Below, piece after piece: positions 33,932-46,190 of a stretch of DNA of 64,000 nucleotides. A model generated the notes under the pieces. It saw only the letters and a list, made by a program, of their open reading frames with translations. It was not told the DNA's origin and made no database searches. The position numbers and the translations under genes are program-made. Each line of letters begins with the position of its first letter. Positions within the stretch are counted from its first letter, which is position 1. Origin of the DNA: Siderastrea radians (Eukaryota; Cnidaria; Anthozoa; Scleractinia; Rhizangiidae); contig OZ024898.1 of assembly GCA_964017195.1 (NCBI GenBank), forward strand, positions 8,869,294 to 8,933,293, in the 5' to 3' direction.

Positions 33932-35451
33932 TCACTTGCATCCGCAACGTTCAACCACCATATCTTCGTATTTCTTGTACACGACATTGTCACTCGTGTC
34001 GATGAAAAGAATGCTAATAGCGCTAAATTTATTAGGCGAGCAACACGCTTGAGGCGCAAGCGAGGGCGCCACAGAATTTAGTATGGTTTGTACGGTTGCA
34101 TGGTTCGTGGGTTTTAAATGATTGTCTATCGGAAACTCGCATAATCCCTGGCAAAAATAAGCGTTGTATCCCCTCGGCGCTATCACCCAATTAGACCAGC
34201 CTAATTGAGTAAAGTCGACACTTAACGGCTTACGCCGACAAGAATCCTTTTTACGCCGTCGTTTTGATTTAGTCCCTCGACGAGATTTCTTGTTTCCCCC
34301 GGATTTGGACTTCGTATCCCTTCTAACGCGCTTATGCTCCAGGTCAATGTTTTTGTCTTCGGTGAATTTTGCTCCTGATATTGCGTTACTGGTTTCTTTG
34401 TTTTCTTTTGACACTGGCTTCCGGATGGATTGACTAGACTTTCCATCGCTTGTATATACTACAAGTAAGGCATGTTTGTTATGAAGCCGTCCGGCTTTTG
34501 AAAATCCTACTTGTTCCGGGGATACAAGCTCACCACTCGTAACAGATTCCACGTGTAATACAAGAAGCTGTAACCTGGCTTTGACTCTCTGCGACTTTTC
34601 AACTGTTTTCTTGACAGAGAACACGTCCCACTCATGCGAAGAGCCATCAGAAATGTCAAATACAAATGAGTCTAGCAGTTCGAGATTTGAAGCTGACTCA
34701 AACGGGGTTAAGTTTGGTAGTTCTGTGACAGGCTTGCCATAAAGCTTTGCTCTGTAAGTTGTTCCGTGGCGATCTGTAAAAGATTTGTCTTTGACTGTAG
34801 TTGGTAGTCTCAACACTCGCAGTTCTGCGTCGAGAATTAGGTGCGAAGAAGGCACGTTACTCACATTAAAATGAAACACTTGTTGGCTTGTACGCGCAAC
34901 AGAGTTATCGGTTCTTTCTGGAAGAATAGTACGAAAAGGCAAAAAAAAATCAGTAAAGACGAAACACGCCAAATATCGAAATATAGGACACGGCCAGCGG
35001 GACGGAGGGAAAGAAACGGGTTAAGAGATCGATTGAGGGAAAAGAAACAGGATGCGAGATCGTCAGAAATGCAAAACAAATACAAACAATAAGAAACACT
35101 TACAAATACCCCCAACAAAACAATAAACTAACCTTGGTCCACTATTCCGACAACTGTATTCGGCAACACACCAGTATTGCTAGCTCTTTTGTAGTCTCCG
35201 TTTGATAAATTTCTATATATTTCCAACATGTACTTGTGAGGAATTACATGGCGTCCGGGCTTTGGAAAGTTGTCCAGCCCAAGAATAGACAGTAGTCGTT
35301 TTTGTGCGATCTCTACTGCTCGCTTCCGTAGGATGGGATGCGTCCATAGTTCCCATTTTCTCTTGAGACCGCTCGAGGGCTGATCGCAGCACGATTCAAC
35401 TAAACTGAGAAGAAGAATCGGCGAAAAGTACAAGAGCCCCAGAGCTTTCAT
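33932..35451 (-). CDS. gdf5-like: BMP/GDF ligand of the GDF5/6/7 type, two coding exons
   Basis: Exons 35451-35133 and 34917-33932 join in phase (G|AA) across a 215-nt GT-AG intron to give 434 aa. Residues 1 to about 20 form a hydrophobic signal peptide. A TGF-beta prodomain follows, then furin site RVRR at 303-306. Residues 307-332 are half Lys/Arg. The mature domain (333-434) has all seven knot cysteines at 333, 362, 366, 398, 399, 431 and 433; Cys398 of the CC pair is expected to link the dimer. QGLCEFPIDNHLKPTNHA, ISILFIDTSDNVVYKKYEDM and the CGC-K end match GDF5/6/7 better than BMP2/4 or BMP5-8. The product is a secreted dimer acting through type I/II serine kinase receptors and Smad1/5. 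In Nematostella a GDF5-like ligand takes part in directive-axis BMP signalling, so a patterning role is likely. Further 5' non-coding exons cannot be excluded. Membership of the BMP branch is certain; the exact orthology rests on motif resemblance. Confidence 0.94.
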
Positions 35452-38320
35452 CTTCCTTGGTCAGTGCAAAGTAGCTAAGAATTCCTGACTTCCTGTCCTC
35501 TTGATCTGCACACGGAATAAAGACTTGACTCTTGGATCGCGATGATGTGTTCTCGAGTCCGTAAAACGATCGAACATTATTTATTGTGCAGCAATTAACT
35601 GTTCTCTCTAGTTACGCCCCGGGGACAAAGAACATTTCACTTGCACTAATTGGTTGAAATGTGCTTGTGTTTAAAGATGCGATTTTTATCAAAAAACCTG
35701 TGATTATAAAGTCTCGGATTGGCTGCCTAGTAATACGATATTTCGAAATTAAATTAGGTTTGCGGCGAGCGATTGGCTGACGCAGGCAATAAACAGAGGT
35801 ATCTTTATGAGGAGCATTGATAGGTTTCAAAGCCTTTGTTTCCTGGGCCGCGGTGATATTTACCCAAGGCTAAACTGCTTCAGAGCGTCCATTCAATATA
35901 ACTGAATAGAGAATGACATTAACATCAGAATGGGCCAATATTTGCCCTCTTGACGAGAACAGAACGTTTACTCAGTCCATTAGCTGTAACCCTCACCCGA
36001 GGAAATATTTTCACATAAGCCAGATACTAAGTGTCAAAATCGAGTTGCATAGCTTACATAGTCTTGAAATGCGTCAAAAAAAGATGTTAGGAAATTTTCA
36101 TCCGGAAATAGGACGTAACTTTGCGTGAAGATCTATAAATACTAAGGAAGTATTTCCTGAGAGGAAATTTTTGAGTGTTCAAAACCTGCGAACTAATCTG
36201 TCTTGTTGATCGCGGTGAGAACACAAAGAAAATTGCTCCAATGTGCCGCTTGGAGTATTCATCTGTTTTATGTGATTAAAAGTGTACCTTCTTATGTTTT
36301 GCACATGTGGAATACCTTCGCTTCTTATCACTGAAAAATGCCGTCCGAGGGGGCAGGGAGTGTAGATAACGTATCACTTAAGTAATTTTTGGTGATTTGT
36401 GGTACAAATTCGGAATCTTCGATAGGATTAGCGCACAAAATCCCCCGCTCAATTCGCAAACAAGCTTTTAGTACAACTTACACCTGACATATAGGGGCTA
36501 AACACACACTAAGAGATTTTATTTTGCGCTAATTCAACGCAAATGAAGCGAAAAGCGGCTTTGTAGTTGTGTTCGGTACGAGTCAGTCCTCCTTCTGACT
36601 GCTAAATTCAGCAGCTTGTACGTTTCAGACAAGGTTTTATCAACTTGTCGTTTCACCAAGTGACAGAAGTTAGATCAAAAGAGACAGATATTATCTCAAA
36701 TCCCATTCAACCCGACAATAATTTTGTAAACGTATTTTATGGTTCAGGCGCATCAGCAGTGCGTGAGAATTGGCCTATGGTGCGAAGCTCAAATTTAAAC
36801 AATTACAAAGTGCTTTCAACACTTCTGCTAGTATTAAACTTGACGATTACCACCCAGCCTGGAGTAATTCACAGGTCATTAATCAGGCAAAACGTTTCGA
36901 AACCTGTCGCCTCCAACAGGGTTTGGCTTCGCAAAACGGCTTCCCAGGGGTGATGTTTAGTCAATCTTTCTTCCCTGTCCTCGTTTCACCTTTGGATAAC
37001 CTTCCCAGAGGATTTTTCCACGGGACGTGCAAATATTTTTATTGTTGACACTTTAGTTATGGGTGTTTTCTATAAACATTCCCACCTCTTACTGTATGAG
37101 GCAGACTTAAAATAAACATTTGCCGTGTGAGTTTCGAAGTGGGCTTGCACAACAAAACAGCTTCGCTTGTCTAACCACTTATGAACGCCCCCAAAACTGG
37201 CAGTAAACATAACTTATCAGAGCTTTGACAATTGAAGATAAACAATCCGCAAGAAGAAAACTATTGAGTGCGAGTTTCTAATTGAAATTTAGCAGATTCA
37301 TTGCGAGATGCGTTTTATAGGATACTGAGGGATTATAAGGACTTGAAAAACACTGATTTTTTGCTCGAGATATAGTTGCCTGAATGTTAAATTTGTTTTT
37401 ACAGTGGCACTTAGTTCCTTCATTAGCTTGGTGATTAATGGCAGGAAATGGCAAACGAAGATCTAACAGACACATTAAATTTGCTCCCGAGGCAATTAAT
37501 CAACTCGTAACATAATTAGACATACTTTGATACTCGCCAACAATGTAACAACGTTTCGCCCGCGGAAACTGCATTCACTCAATAACGTATTTTGTAGTTC
37601 TTTTTATACACACTAAGCCAGTACCCGACAAACGAAATTTTGAAACGCTTTGGGTAAGTTAACAAACTGTTGTTATAGACTCAGCTTGGGAAATAAAATG
37701 CAAAGATCATGTTTGGATCATTTGGAGAAGCATAATGGCGCCATGGAAGATGGTCGGGTTTAATACCGCGAGCGCCTGCCGGCCGAAATAGGAAAGACGT
37801 TTGTCAATATTTGGCAACGTCAAATAAATGAAATATGATTTATAATTGCAGTAAAAGTAAGGCTCGAAACATTACGTTAGCTCGAAGTAACAATTTTTAC
37901 TTCGTATGGCTTGTAAAGTAAGGCTTGTTTTGTTTCGTAACATGTTGCAAAGTGCATTTTGAACGCAAAAGTCGTGTACATTTTCCATCGTCATTTTGGC
38001 GTGTGGCGAAGGGTATGCAGTCGGTTTTCGCCTGCCTGGTGACAACAAGGCTGCCTATAAAACAGAGGAAGCCAGTAACATTTATTTAATTGATTAATTC
38101 TTGTCTAAGCCTCGAAGACAGCCGCTTATAATCAACCAAGATTTAGAATTGAAGTGGCCCCGTTTAACATGCATTAAGCCTCGTGTGAAAATGCCAATTC
38201 ATCAGCTTTTCTTTAGTTCTTAGAATTCGTCAATGACAGGAAAAGAGTTAAACCTGGCCTTTCCCACCAACGAAAGATACCTGTCTAAGCCAAAAAAGAA
38301 TTTCAAACGGTTCATTCTAC
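35452..38320. other. Repeat-poor upstream region of the GDF5-like gene
   Basis: Likely holds the promoter and perhaps enhancers of the GDF5-like gene, by position. Inverted CCAAT (ATTGG) occurs at about 35649 and 35717, and a minus-strand AATAAATA/TATA-like word at about 35575-35585. No coding exon found; short ORFs at 36645-37048 lack motifs. Confidence 0.45.
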
Positions 38321-38329
38321 GTACAGATC

Positions 38330-38620
38330 AAGATATAACCAACACCATAAGAAAGCAATGCTCAATTGTTTTTATTTGAATGCTCTCACCGACTTTAGGA
38401 TTTATATTTCACCTACTAGTGAGAACAGTATTGAATTGTACGGTATAATAAACAGTTCTTGACTTACAGTTAGATGAACACACCTTGGATTTGAGTGCAG
38501 TATTAAAAGGGACACGGAACCACAGGAACCATCTTGTACAGCATAATAAACAGAACCCCGGGAAAGTCAGGAAAGTTCTGTCCAGGTCATGATACGCTCG
38601 GATTTCATTTCAACAAACCC
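38330..38620 (+). repeat. Diverged satellite copies
   Basis: AGAAAGCAATGCTCAATTG.TTTTATTTGAATG and CATCTTGTACAGCATAATAAACAG.ACC match the array-orientation monomer, about two to three copies. Confidence 0.65.
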
Positions 38621-39429
38621 AAAAGCTAAAACGATGCAAATCGACTCAAAATTCACGCTTGGTTGTATGGGGTTGAAATAGGAATGTAATATATTGAGCA
38701 AGGTAGGCTCCTGGATAAATCTTCATCTTGGGGTGTAAACGTTTGGGCAAGGACGTTGCATGCAAGTTTTACTATCGACGAGACCATTCGCCCCATATGG
38801 TTTCAATTGGAAAACATTTTGTCCCCGCGAGCGAAGCATTTGTCAGTTGGGGTGTGTCGTTGCCTCCTGCAAAATTTAGGTCTTAATTGTTGTTCAATTT
38901 CGCTAGTAACTCTCGCCAAGCCGCATTCTGTCATCGCAACAAAACGAAAATTAACTCTCTTTTATCGAAGCTTAACCTTGTCTATCTGTGATAGCGGAAA
39001 CGTTTGACCGCAAACGCATTGTCAAAGATGCTACGTTTGAAGAGGGAACTTTTGTTTTTTCTTCTCCAAGTAAAATTTAACAACTCTGTTTTGATATGCT
39101 TTTGTTTACAACCACAGATTTTTAATAATATTGGGACTTATTAGTTGTTTCCGCTAAACGTGTTTGGAAGAACTGAATCCAGTATTGTTGAATTGTCAAG
39201 TGTTTTTAAGACACTTCAAAGTAAACTCGGCTTAGTTTGTTGCCTTAAATATTTGCGGTTTTTTACAGTTTCTCTGTTGCACCGGGCATTAACACAGCAA
39301 TGGGTTAAAGTCTAGGGAAGATTTTTCTATGCGTGGCTCTTGGGTTATATTAAACACGCAGTGTAGTTCTATTTTCATGATTAATATTCGTAGCTTTATA
39401 ATGGAACATGCGGTCACATTTTTGTGGTA

Positions 39430-39560
39430 AAAGGCGGCGGTTCTAAGTTTCACATCTGAGGACGAAATCTTGAAGTATGACCATTCAAATGAAAGCTGTC
39501 GATGAATACATTTTTGTGGTACTATTTGTTATTATGTTGTACAGTCAACACATTTTTTTC
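39430..39560 (-). repeat. Single diverged satellite copy, inverted
   Basis: TCTGAGGACGAAATC, GACCATTCAAATGAAAGCT and TATTATGTTGTACAG identify it. Confidence 0.65.
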
Positions 39561-40211
39561 GCAAAAGAATGTTTGGCATAGTCAAATAAATGTTCCGTGC
39601 AGAGGCTGAACAAAACGGAAGTTAGGTGAGCGGCTTGCCCTTGCGAGAATATTAGACCGTGCGGAGGTAAGTTTAAAAAATGGAGATCCCAGAAAACGTG
39701 TTTCAGGTACGCCAGGGAGGCCACTGATTGAGCAGACATGATTACACACACGTACACAGATGTTTAGTCGGCAGGATCGAAGATTGAGAATTGATGAGAG
39801 CTGACGAAAGCACAAAAGTCTCCAGTGAGCGCTCCCGTAAGGTCCCTTGCGCAGACAGATAATTCAGTTTGAATCTGCTCAAAGCTTTCCTAAACTGATT
39901 GAGGAAATTGAAATTGCAATTCTACTCAGCTCACCGAGTTTGAAGCAGCAGAATGTTTGATTAAGAAAATTAATCAACGAAAGTTCAACTCGCGCCCGCG
40001 TTTACTGAACATCCTCTCACCCTCTGACGTGTTCTCGGCCAAGTCTCGTGTGCATGCAGTACATTGGGTTTGGAGTTTAAATTCTGTCATTCACAGTTGA
40101 CGAGTTTACAGGGTTTCGTCATCGACTGCGGCAACCCGATCACTTGGTTATGTACATGCATGCAAGGTCGAGGAGTTGCCCTCGGGAGTAACAACAAACA
40201 ACCAAACAACT

Positions 40212-40293
40212 CCAGCTAATGGAGAGAGTGCGATTTGAACCCGGAGCGACCGAGTTGAAATCCAGCGCCCTAAACCACTAGACCATACTGCAT
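40212..40293 (-). repeat. tRNA-like sequence, non-functional
   Basis: On the minus strand GGTCTAGTGGTTTAGGGCGC resembles box A and GGGTTCAAATC box B, but the acceptor arms do not pair and the T stem has three mismatches out of five. Best read as a tRNA-derived repeat or pseudogene. Confidence 0.6.
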
Positions 40294-41043
40294 CCTCCTT
40301 GCTGAAATCTTCATTACCATTTCATTAGCGCCAACTCTTTATCTCATGTTCTGCCGTCAACATGAATATGCAAACACACTTCAGTCGAGGTTGAATTTGC
40401 GCTTAAATTTTCATTAGATTGGAAGCGAGTTCACGCTCTATTTCGTAATTTGACGGCTACCTCTTTTCATTTCTCGGGCTTTTTCGACCATTATTGACCG
40501 TCTGCGATCCTTATATTAAATCTGAGCCCTCGCAAGTTTTGTTAGGCTTTTGCTATATGAGAAAAGACCGGCAAGCCGCTTCTACCCAAACCGCTAGGCA
40601 AACAGTGTGCTGTTTGCAAAAGGAGTCAAATTAAAGGATCAAACAACAACAAGCATAGTTTAGAAACACGCACGTACACGATTAACATATGTAATAGGAC
40701 TACAAGCAGTCCACTTTGGAAATAATTGGATAATGAAGTTTAGAGGACTGCTAGAAAATTCTTCCCTTCCAACTGAACTTATTTTCGGATTGAAAAAGTA
40801 TGTAGTCCCAGAATTGGGTAGTTCTTGTATCAAACTAACAAGTATTTACGAAGCATCACTCTTATCCCACAAATGCATAGTTAAAGATAAAAATGAAGAG
40901 GTGGAAAGGCAGAATACATTAAAGCAATGCAACAGTGCGCGGTAGTATTTAAAGAAATTATTTACTGTGGACGTGACGTTAAGGTAACTACCGACTTTAA
41001 GTGTAAAAGTAACGTCTCCATTTTAGGAATCGAGGTTTGGCTT

Positions 41044-41155
41044 GAAACTCTCGTGCGCTGTCGGCGACTCTCGTGCGCTGTCGGAAACTCTCGTGCGCTG
41101 TCGGCGACTCTCGTGCGCTGTCGGCAACTTTCGTGCACTCTCGGCGACTCTCCAC
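41044..41155. repeat. 20-bp minisatellite CTCTCGTGCGCTGTCGGCGA
   Basis: Five to six units at a 20-bp step, the last two diverged. It creates a tandem pseudo-protein (SARESPTAHESRRQRT-like) in all frames. Confidence 0.9.
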
Positions 41156-41510
41156 AGTACCACAGTACCACAGGAAAGCACTGCTACATAGCTTTCGTTA
41201 GAATGGTCACTCTTTGTCCTTAGACTCATAAGTTAAATTCGTTTGTACAGCATAATAAACAGTATAAACAGTACCACAGGAAAGCATTGCTCAACAGCAT
41301 TCAGCGTAAATGGTAACACGTTAGGATTTCAGCTATTAGCTCATGCAAAAGATAGAACCACCTGGTACAGCGCATTACATGTAAACAGCGCTACAAGAAA
41401 GTACTGCTCAGTATAGCTTCATTTGAATGCACGCTGTGCTGAGAATTTCATTAACAGAGCCAAAATTTGGACATGTACCTTGTAAAGCTTAGTTAATAAA
41501 CACACAGGAA
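41156..41510 (+). repeat. Satellite relatives, about three copies
   Basis: ACAGCATAATAAACAG, ACCACAGGAAAGCA.TGCTCA, GATAGAACCACCTGGTACAGC and GAAAGTACTGCTCAGTA at about 110-bp steps, in array orientation, directly following the 20-bp minisatellite. Confidence 0.8.
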
Positions 41511-42119
41511 TGTTATGCATTTGATGGCCGCACTGCAGCTAGGTCTACAGCATAATATAGCCACTTGCGCAGCACCTATACAGATAAAAAGCCAACACCA
41601 CCTCGACCAATGCACAGCCGAATTTTAAAAAAAGTGTCAGGAAATTAAACCTCAGCAACTTTCAGTTCGAATGGTGACGGTGACTAAAAAATTCAATTAC
41701 TCCGCAAACTCAAAGATGACGACCATTTTTATACATGTCTCAAGGCTTGAATATAGTAAGGAAAGGAAACATTTTGAAAAGGAACATTTTCTCGCCGTAT
41801 CTGGATCTCATATGGGGTGCCTTGAGGACTTGAAAGGAGGCAGTGATTGTTTCTACAGGTAAGCTTGTTATGTGGGTTTGACACGGGCGAAGATTTATGT
41901 TTTGTGGCCTGCATGAGCCGCCTTTATGTCTGGAGATGGGATGAAAAATATAATAAATCATGGTGCCTATTTCATCGATGCCATTAGCCTGTCGGTCCTG
42001 TCTGAATCATCATGCATGCGTCAGCTAATCGATATCACCCGAACGTGCGACAAGGCAAAGAAATATGCGGCCCTTTATCGTATATAGTAATTACAACCAT
42101 GTTTTATAGTGACTCAAAC

Positions 42120-42240
42120 GGTCATAGACAGCCAGGCATAGTAAATAGTACAGGAAAGTAGTGCTAGTTAGTAACCGTTAGGTTTCATCCACACACGCAA
42201 AACTAAGACCACGTACACTTCTTACAGCGTAAAGTGAAGG
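42120..42240 (+). repeat. Degenerate satellite copy
   Basis: GCATAGTAAATAGTACAGGAAAGTAGTGCTAGTTAGTA and GGTTTCATCCACACACGCAAAACTAAGACCAC are recognisable parts of the monomer (positions 42139-42212). Confidence 0.55.
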
Positions 42241-42828
42241 CGCAAGAGTGCGACCATACCAGGACCATAGTCGAGGTGCTGGCTCTAAAAACTTGCAAGA
42301 TTCAAAGGCCAGAACATTTTGAAGCATTACGATCGTGAACGTTATTTTGGTTTACAGCTTTTGGTTTGGTGCAAGGTCAAGGCTAACGGTGACAAAACAT
42401 GAACAAAGGCGTACTTCGGGCTTCATAATAGTTTTTTCGATGGATTGTACAGCACCCCATCCAGGAGAGGGGAAGAGGGTAAGGGAAGTACTCCTCCTAG
42501 CCGTTTCTTGTTACGAAAACCGTAATTGTCCACCTAGCTGTTCTTCCATTGAATTAGACAAAGACTTGACCCTTTTAAACATTCAAAATGTAATAAAGGA
42601 AAACACAAAAATATTCAGTGCAGTAACTTTTAAAAAGTTTGAACGTTCAGCGAAGATCAAATCAACTTGAAGTTTTGTCCAGTGCACTAGTATATTGGTA
42701 AGCGCAAAGAATGAATTTAACCTGAAGATTGTTGGCTTACTAGTCTCATGGTCTATGCCGATGGCATGTTATTTGCCTTAGACAAACTCTTTTACTCCAA
42801 AGTGTCCCTTATCATCCTGGCCTTTAGC

Positions 42829-42958
42829 CGTTTAAAGGCTGAATAACTTTATCTGCTCGATAAATCACTAACCAGCGGATAAAATAATGGTTATATTACA
42901 TTTTATCCGCTGGATAGCAACTTACCCAGTGGATAAAGTTTTCCGGCCTTTCAACAAC
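42829..42958. mobile_element. 130-bp MITE with GTTTAAAGGC / GCCTTTCAAC ends
   Basis: The two halves are inverted relatives through AACTTTATC.GCT..ATA and CCAGCGGATAAAAT / ATTTTATCCGCTGG, giving an almost full-length hairpin. Confidence 0.75.
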
Positions 42959-42979
42959 TGACGTCAGGTGTATAAATGT

Positions 42980-43405
42980 CCCGGGGGTACTCCCCGAAAA
43001 TTTGGCTGAGGTGTGCGGTTCATTCCTTTAAATCCTTACCCTATTTCAGACGAAAAATGTTATTTTTCCTAGCCTATTTCAGACCTGACACAAAATTCGA
43101 TACCATGTTTTAGACCTGCTCAGGAACCGCCTTGGTTTGGGTAGATATTTGAGAAGGGCTTCAATTTGCCGATATTAATCAAAACACACTTCTCAAGAAA
43201 AGATAATGACAAAAATAGCTCAGTTCTAAAAACCATACCCAATTCCATACCAGCTCGCACAAACCTTACCCTATTTCAGACCGAAACGGTCAAAATCTAT
43301 ACCCTATTTCAGACTAAAACAGCTCAAAAACCATCCCCTTTGCCTTGGCCTTGGTGCCGCACATACCTATTTAGCTTATATATGTATACAGGGAGTACCC
43401 TCCGG
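42980..43405. mobile_element. GGGTACTCCC-ended inverted-repeat element
   Basis: CCCGGGGGTACTCCC at the left and GGGAGTACCCTCCGGA at the right. The interior repeats ACCCTATTTCAGAC about five times. Non-coding and about 426 bp. Confidence 0.8.
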
Positions 43406-46019
43406 ACAAAAGTGCACCAGCGAAGTCTTAGGGAGAATTAACGAATGTCGGGGATAACACCGCATGGGAAAAGTCTGTCGCTATATTCCTAATAACTTCA
43501 TGTTACCATAGAAACCGTGTGGAGCTCTGGACGTGTGGTCCTTTAGTGACCCTGTTGCGGCTTTAACTAATTAATTTCGACCACGATTCAGAAGTAACAG
43601 TTACAGAAGCGGCACCTTCCGCCGTTAGTTTTCCTTAATTGTCGTCTGAATCCAGCATCAGGGCTGTTCGAACGATAGCGATTCCCCCAGGGGTATTTTA
43701 TATTTAGATAGTCTAGGAACGCCTCGTTTTCACTCAGTCCCCTCGGATATCTGGGTTTTCTTATAGAGTGCATTTAAAATTGAGGGTTACATGAAATTTT
43801 TAAGACCAGGGAGTCAGTACAAACTGTCTAAAAATTTCTTGAGTTTAGCTTTCTTCTCTTTTGGGTGGAGACATGAAATCTGTCTGGACAGGTTGGGTAA
43901 ACAAGATTTATAAGTTTACCAAGCTAGTCTGTTTTAAGATTATACGTTGATCAGGCTGACTAACATTATACAGTTGATAAAAACATTTAACCGCGCAATT
44001 AATATAATCACACAAGAGCCCTGTATGTTGTTTGTTTTCCGTCTTCTTCATGGATTATCTCTCTAACTTCCGTGGGAAAGAAAACAACTTATTTGTACAG
44101 GCATACTCTTCTCTCACGATTAGTAGTTTCGGCTATAGTATTAAACTTCTTTACCTAATTGAGCCAAAGATAACAGTTCAATGTAATTTATCAATTATAT
44201 GATTGTTAACCTGTGTACTAACAAGGTACGTACGTCGTTAACGTTGGGAATGAAATCACAATATAACGTTTAAAGCTGCAATTAATGGTCAAGTGCTTTG
44301 TCTAACTTCTAAAAAAATCCGTTAACAAGTGGTGATGGATTTGTAATTGTGTACTGTTCAGGGGCTTATTTTAATCCATGGAAAGTGTCTGTGAATCGAT
44401 AAAGTCGGGGATTGAAATTAAAGCTGCACTGACCAAGTTGACACATTGCAATAATCCTTTACTGTCCCGATAGTGGATAAAATCGTTTATTTAAGAACTA
44501 TTCGACAAAGATATCTTGTTAGTCTCTCTGGCAACCAAGGCGACGTTTTCTCCTCAATAACAGTTTCATGCACACACATTTTCAGTAACGTTCATTCAAT
44601 TTCACAGTCTAACTCAACCAGTTTAACTCAGGTTCTGTGTAGCTTAGAAGGTGCTGAAAAATGATTAAATCGAGCAGTTTAACTTTTGATACTGGTCTGA
44701 TAAGCGACACTTTTGATCGACTTTTCAATAAGCTTTTAAAACTTTTGATTCGTCCTTAAGACTTAAAGTATCACGGCTGAAGTAACAAAGGTCGTTTTCT
44801 CATGCTACTTAAGGCTTTTAAAAACAACGTTTACAATACCCCCTTGATAGAAACTGTGTATTTTATAGTTCAACATCCCCTAGTCAGTATTTAGCTTTGA
44901 TAAGGAACAGTTCGCATTAGTTCACCGATTTTTCTATCTATATCGGCTTAGTGATAATTTTCTTATTTTCATACTTACGTCAATAAAAGACGCCTAGACC
45001 AATTGGGAGTATAAACGCCATTTATTTTGCTTTTTAGGTCTTTCGTGTGAGCCGGTTTTCTTCAAAATCTGAATGTCTAAAAGGGAGTGCTAATACCAAA
45101 CAGAATCAGTAAATTTTGGCTTAGAATACCAATGAAAATTTGGAAAAATTTTCACATTATTGTTTATCCATTTGGTCACGGTATATTTTCTTTCAGTCTT
45201 AACAATGTTTTAAACCATTGCTCTCTTCTTAACCAACCAGAATTTCAACAATGCATGACAAATGCTAAGTGCAGCCATCCGGTTTTGTTTATTTAGGTAA
45301 AGGAGAATTATTTAATCCAGTTGTTCCTCCTGCGGTTTACGATTACAGTGAGATCGAAATGTTGGATGTATTTATATGCGTCCGTTTTGTCATCTTATCA
45401 AACTTTTCTAAGAGGGGAATTTATGTACTTAAAAACAATGCAAATACCCAAAGAAAAGGCCATAACATACCTAACTGTCTGTGAACTTCTTACGGACTTG
45501 TCAGAAGTATCAAAGACTAATCTAAAAAGACTTATGAAAAGTCTACGAATGCTTCCCTGAAAAGCTGGAATCTTTTAATCTTCTTATCAAATGTCAGTTT
45601 ATCCATTTAACCCTTTTCGGTCTCGGCAGGGCTATAGTCTCTGTTGCTGCTATTTTTCAGCACTTCCTATTAACTGAATGACTGGAAAAACTGAGGAATT
45701 TTAAGAGGGTCGCAAAAATTGGCATATTAATGCGTGGAATTTTTGCAAGGGGAAGAGTTTATCGAGGTTTTGTGATGACTGATTTAATTTGTCTTGTTAT
45801 TCATTAAATGATTATTATCCACTATCAAAATAACTCGACATATTATTGTAAGGAATTATTTAACAGAATCTGTCAATGTTGTTCGACTTGTTCATATTTT
45901 GTTAAGGGGTCCACGACATCAATATGGAGAGAGGTAGGAATTTTGCACACAGATAGGAGATGAAATAACTGGTGGTTATTTCTACATTCTGTGGAAAATA
46001 ATGACGTCTTTGTCGGAAA
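43406..46019. other. Intergenic, no feature recognised
   Basis: AT-rich; read on both strands. No coding exon, RNA gene or clear repeat. Confidence 0.5.
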
Positions 46020-46190
46020 GCAGGGTGACATACATCTATGCATCGAGTCAATTCGCATCAGTTCGCGCGTAACTGGGTCACTTCGGACAAACATCGCTTC
46101 ACTTCGCAAGATGCACGATCGAGTCACTTTTCAATATCTTGAGTCACTTTGCACATAGGTCGAGTCACTTCGCACCGTGCATTAGTACGG
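46020..46190. repeat. Degenerate GAGTCACTTCGCAC repeat
   Basis: Variants of (G)AGTCACTT(C/T)GCAC recur six or more times with 10-25 nt between them. Confidence 0.65.

Noticed and set aside
34222..34446. 74-aa ORF inside the GDF5-like exon
   Set aside because: Alternative frame of the real coding exon.
40212..40293. Functional tRNA gene on the minus strand
   Set aside because: Acceptor arms do not pair and the T stem has three mismatches; only box-like words remain.
41023..41229. Repeat protein with SRRQRTRV-like units
   Set aside because: Produced by the 20-bp minisatellite in every frame; 20 is not a multiple of 3, so the unit shifts frame each time.
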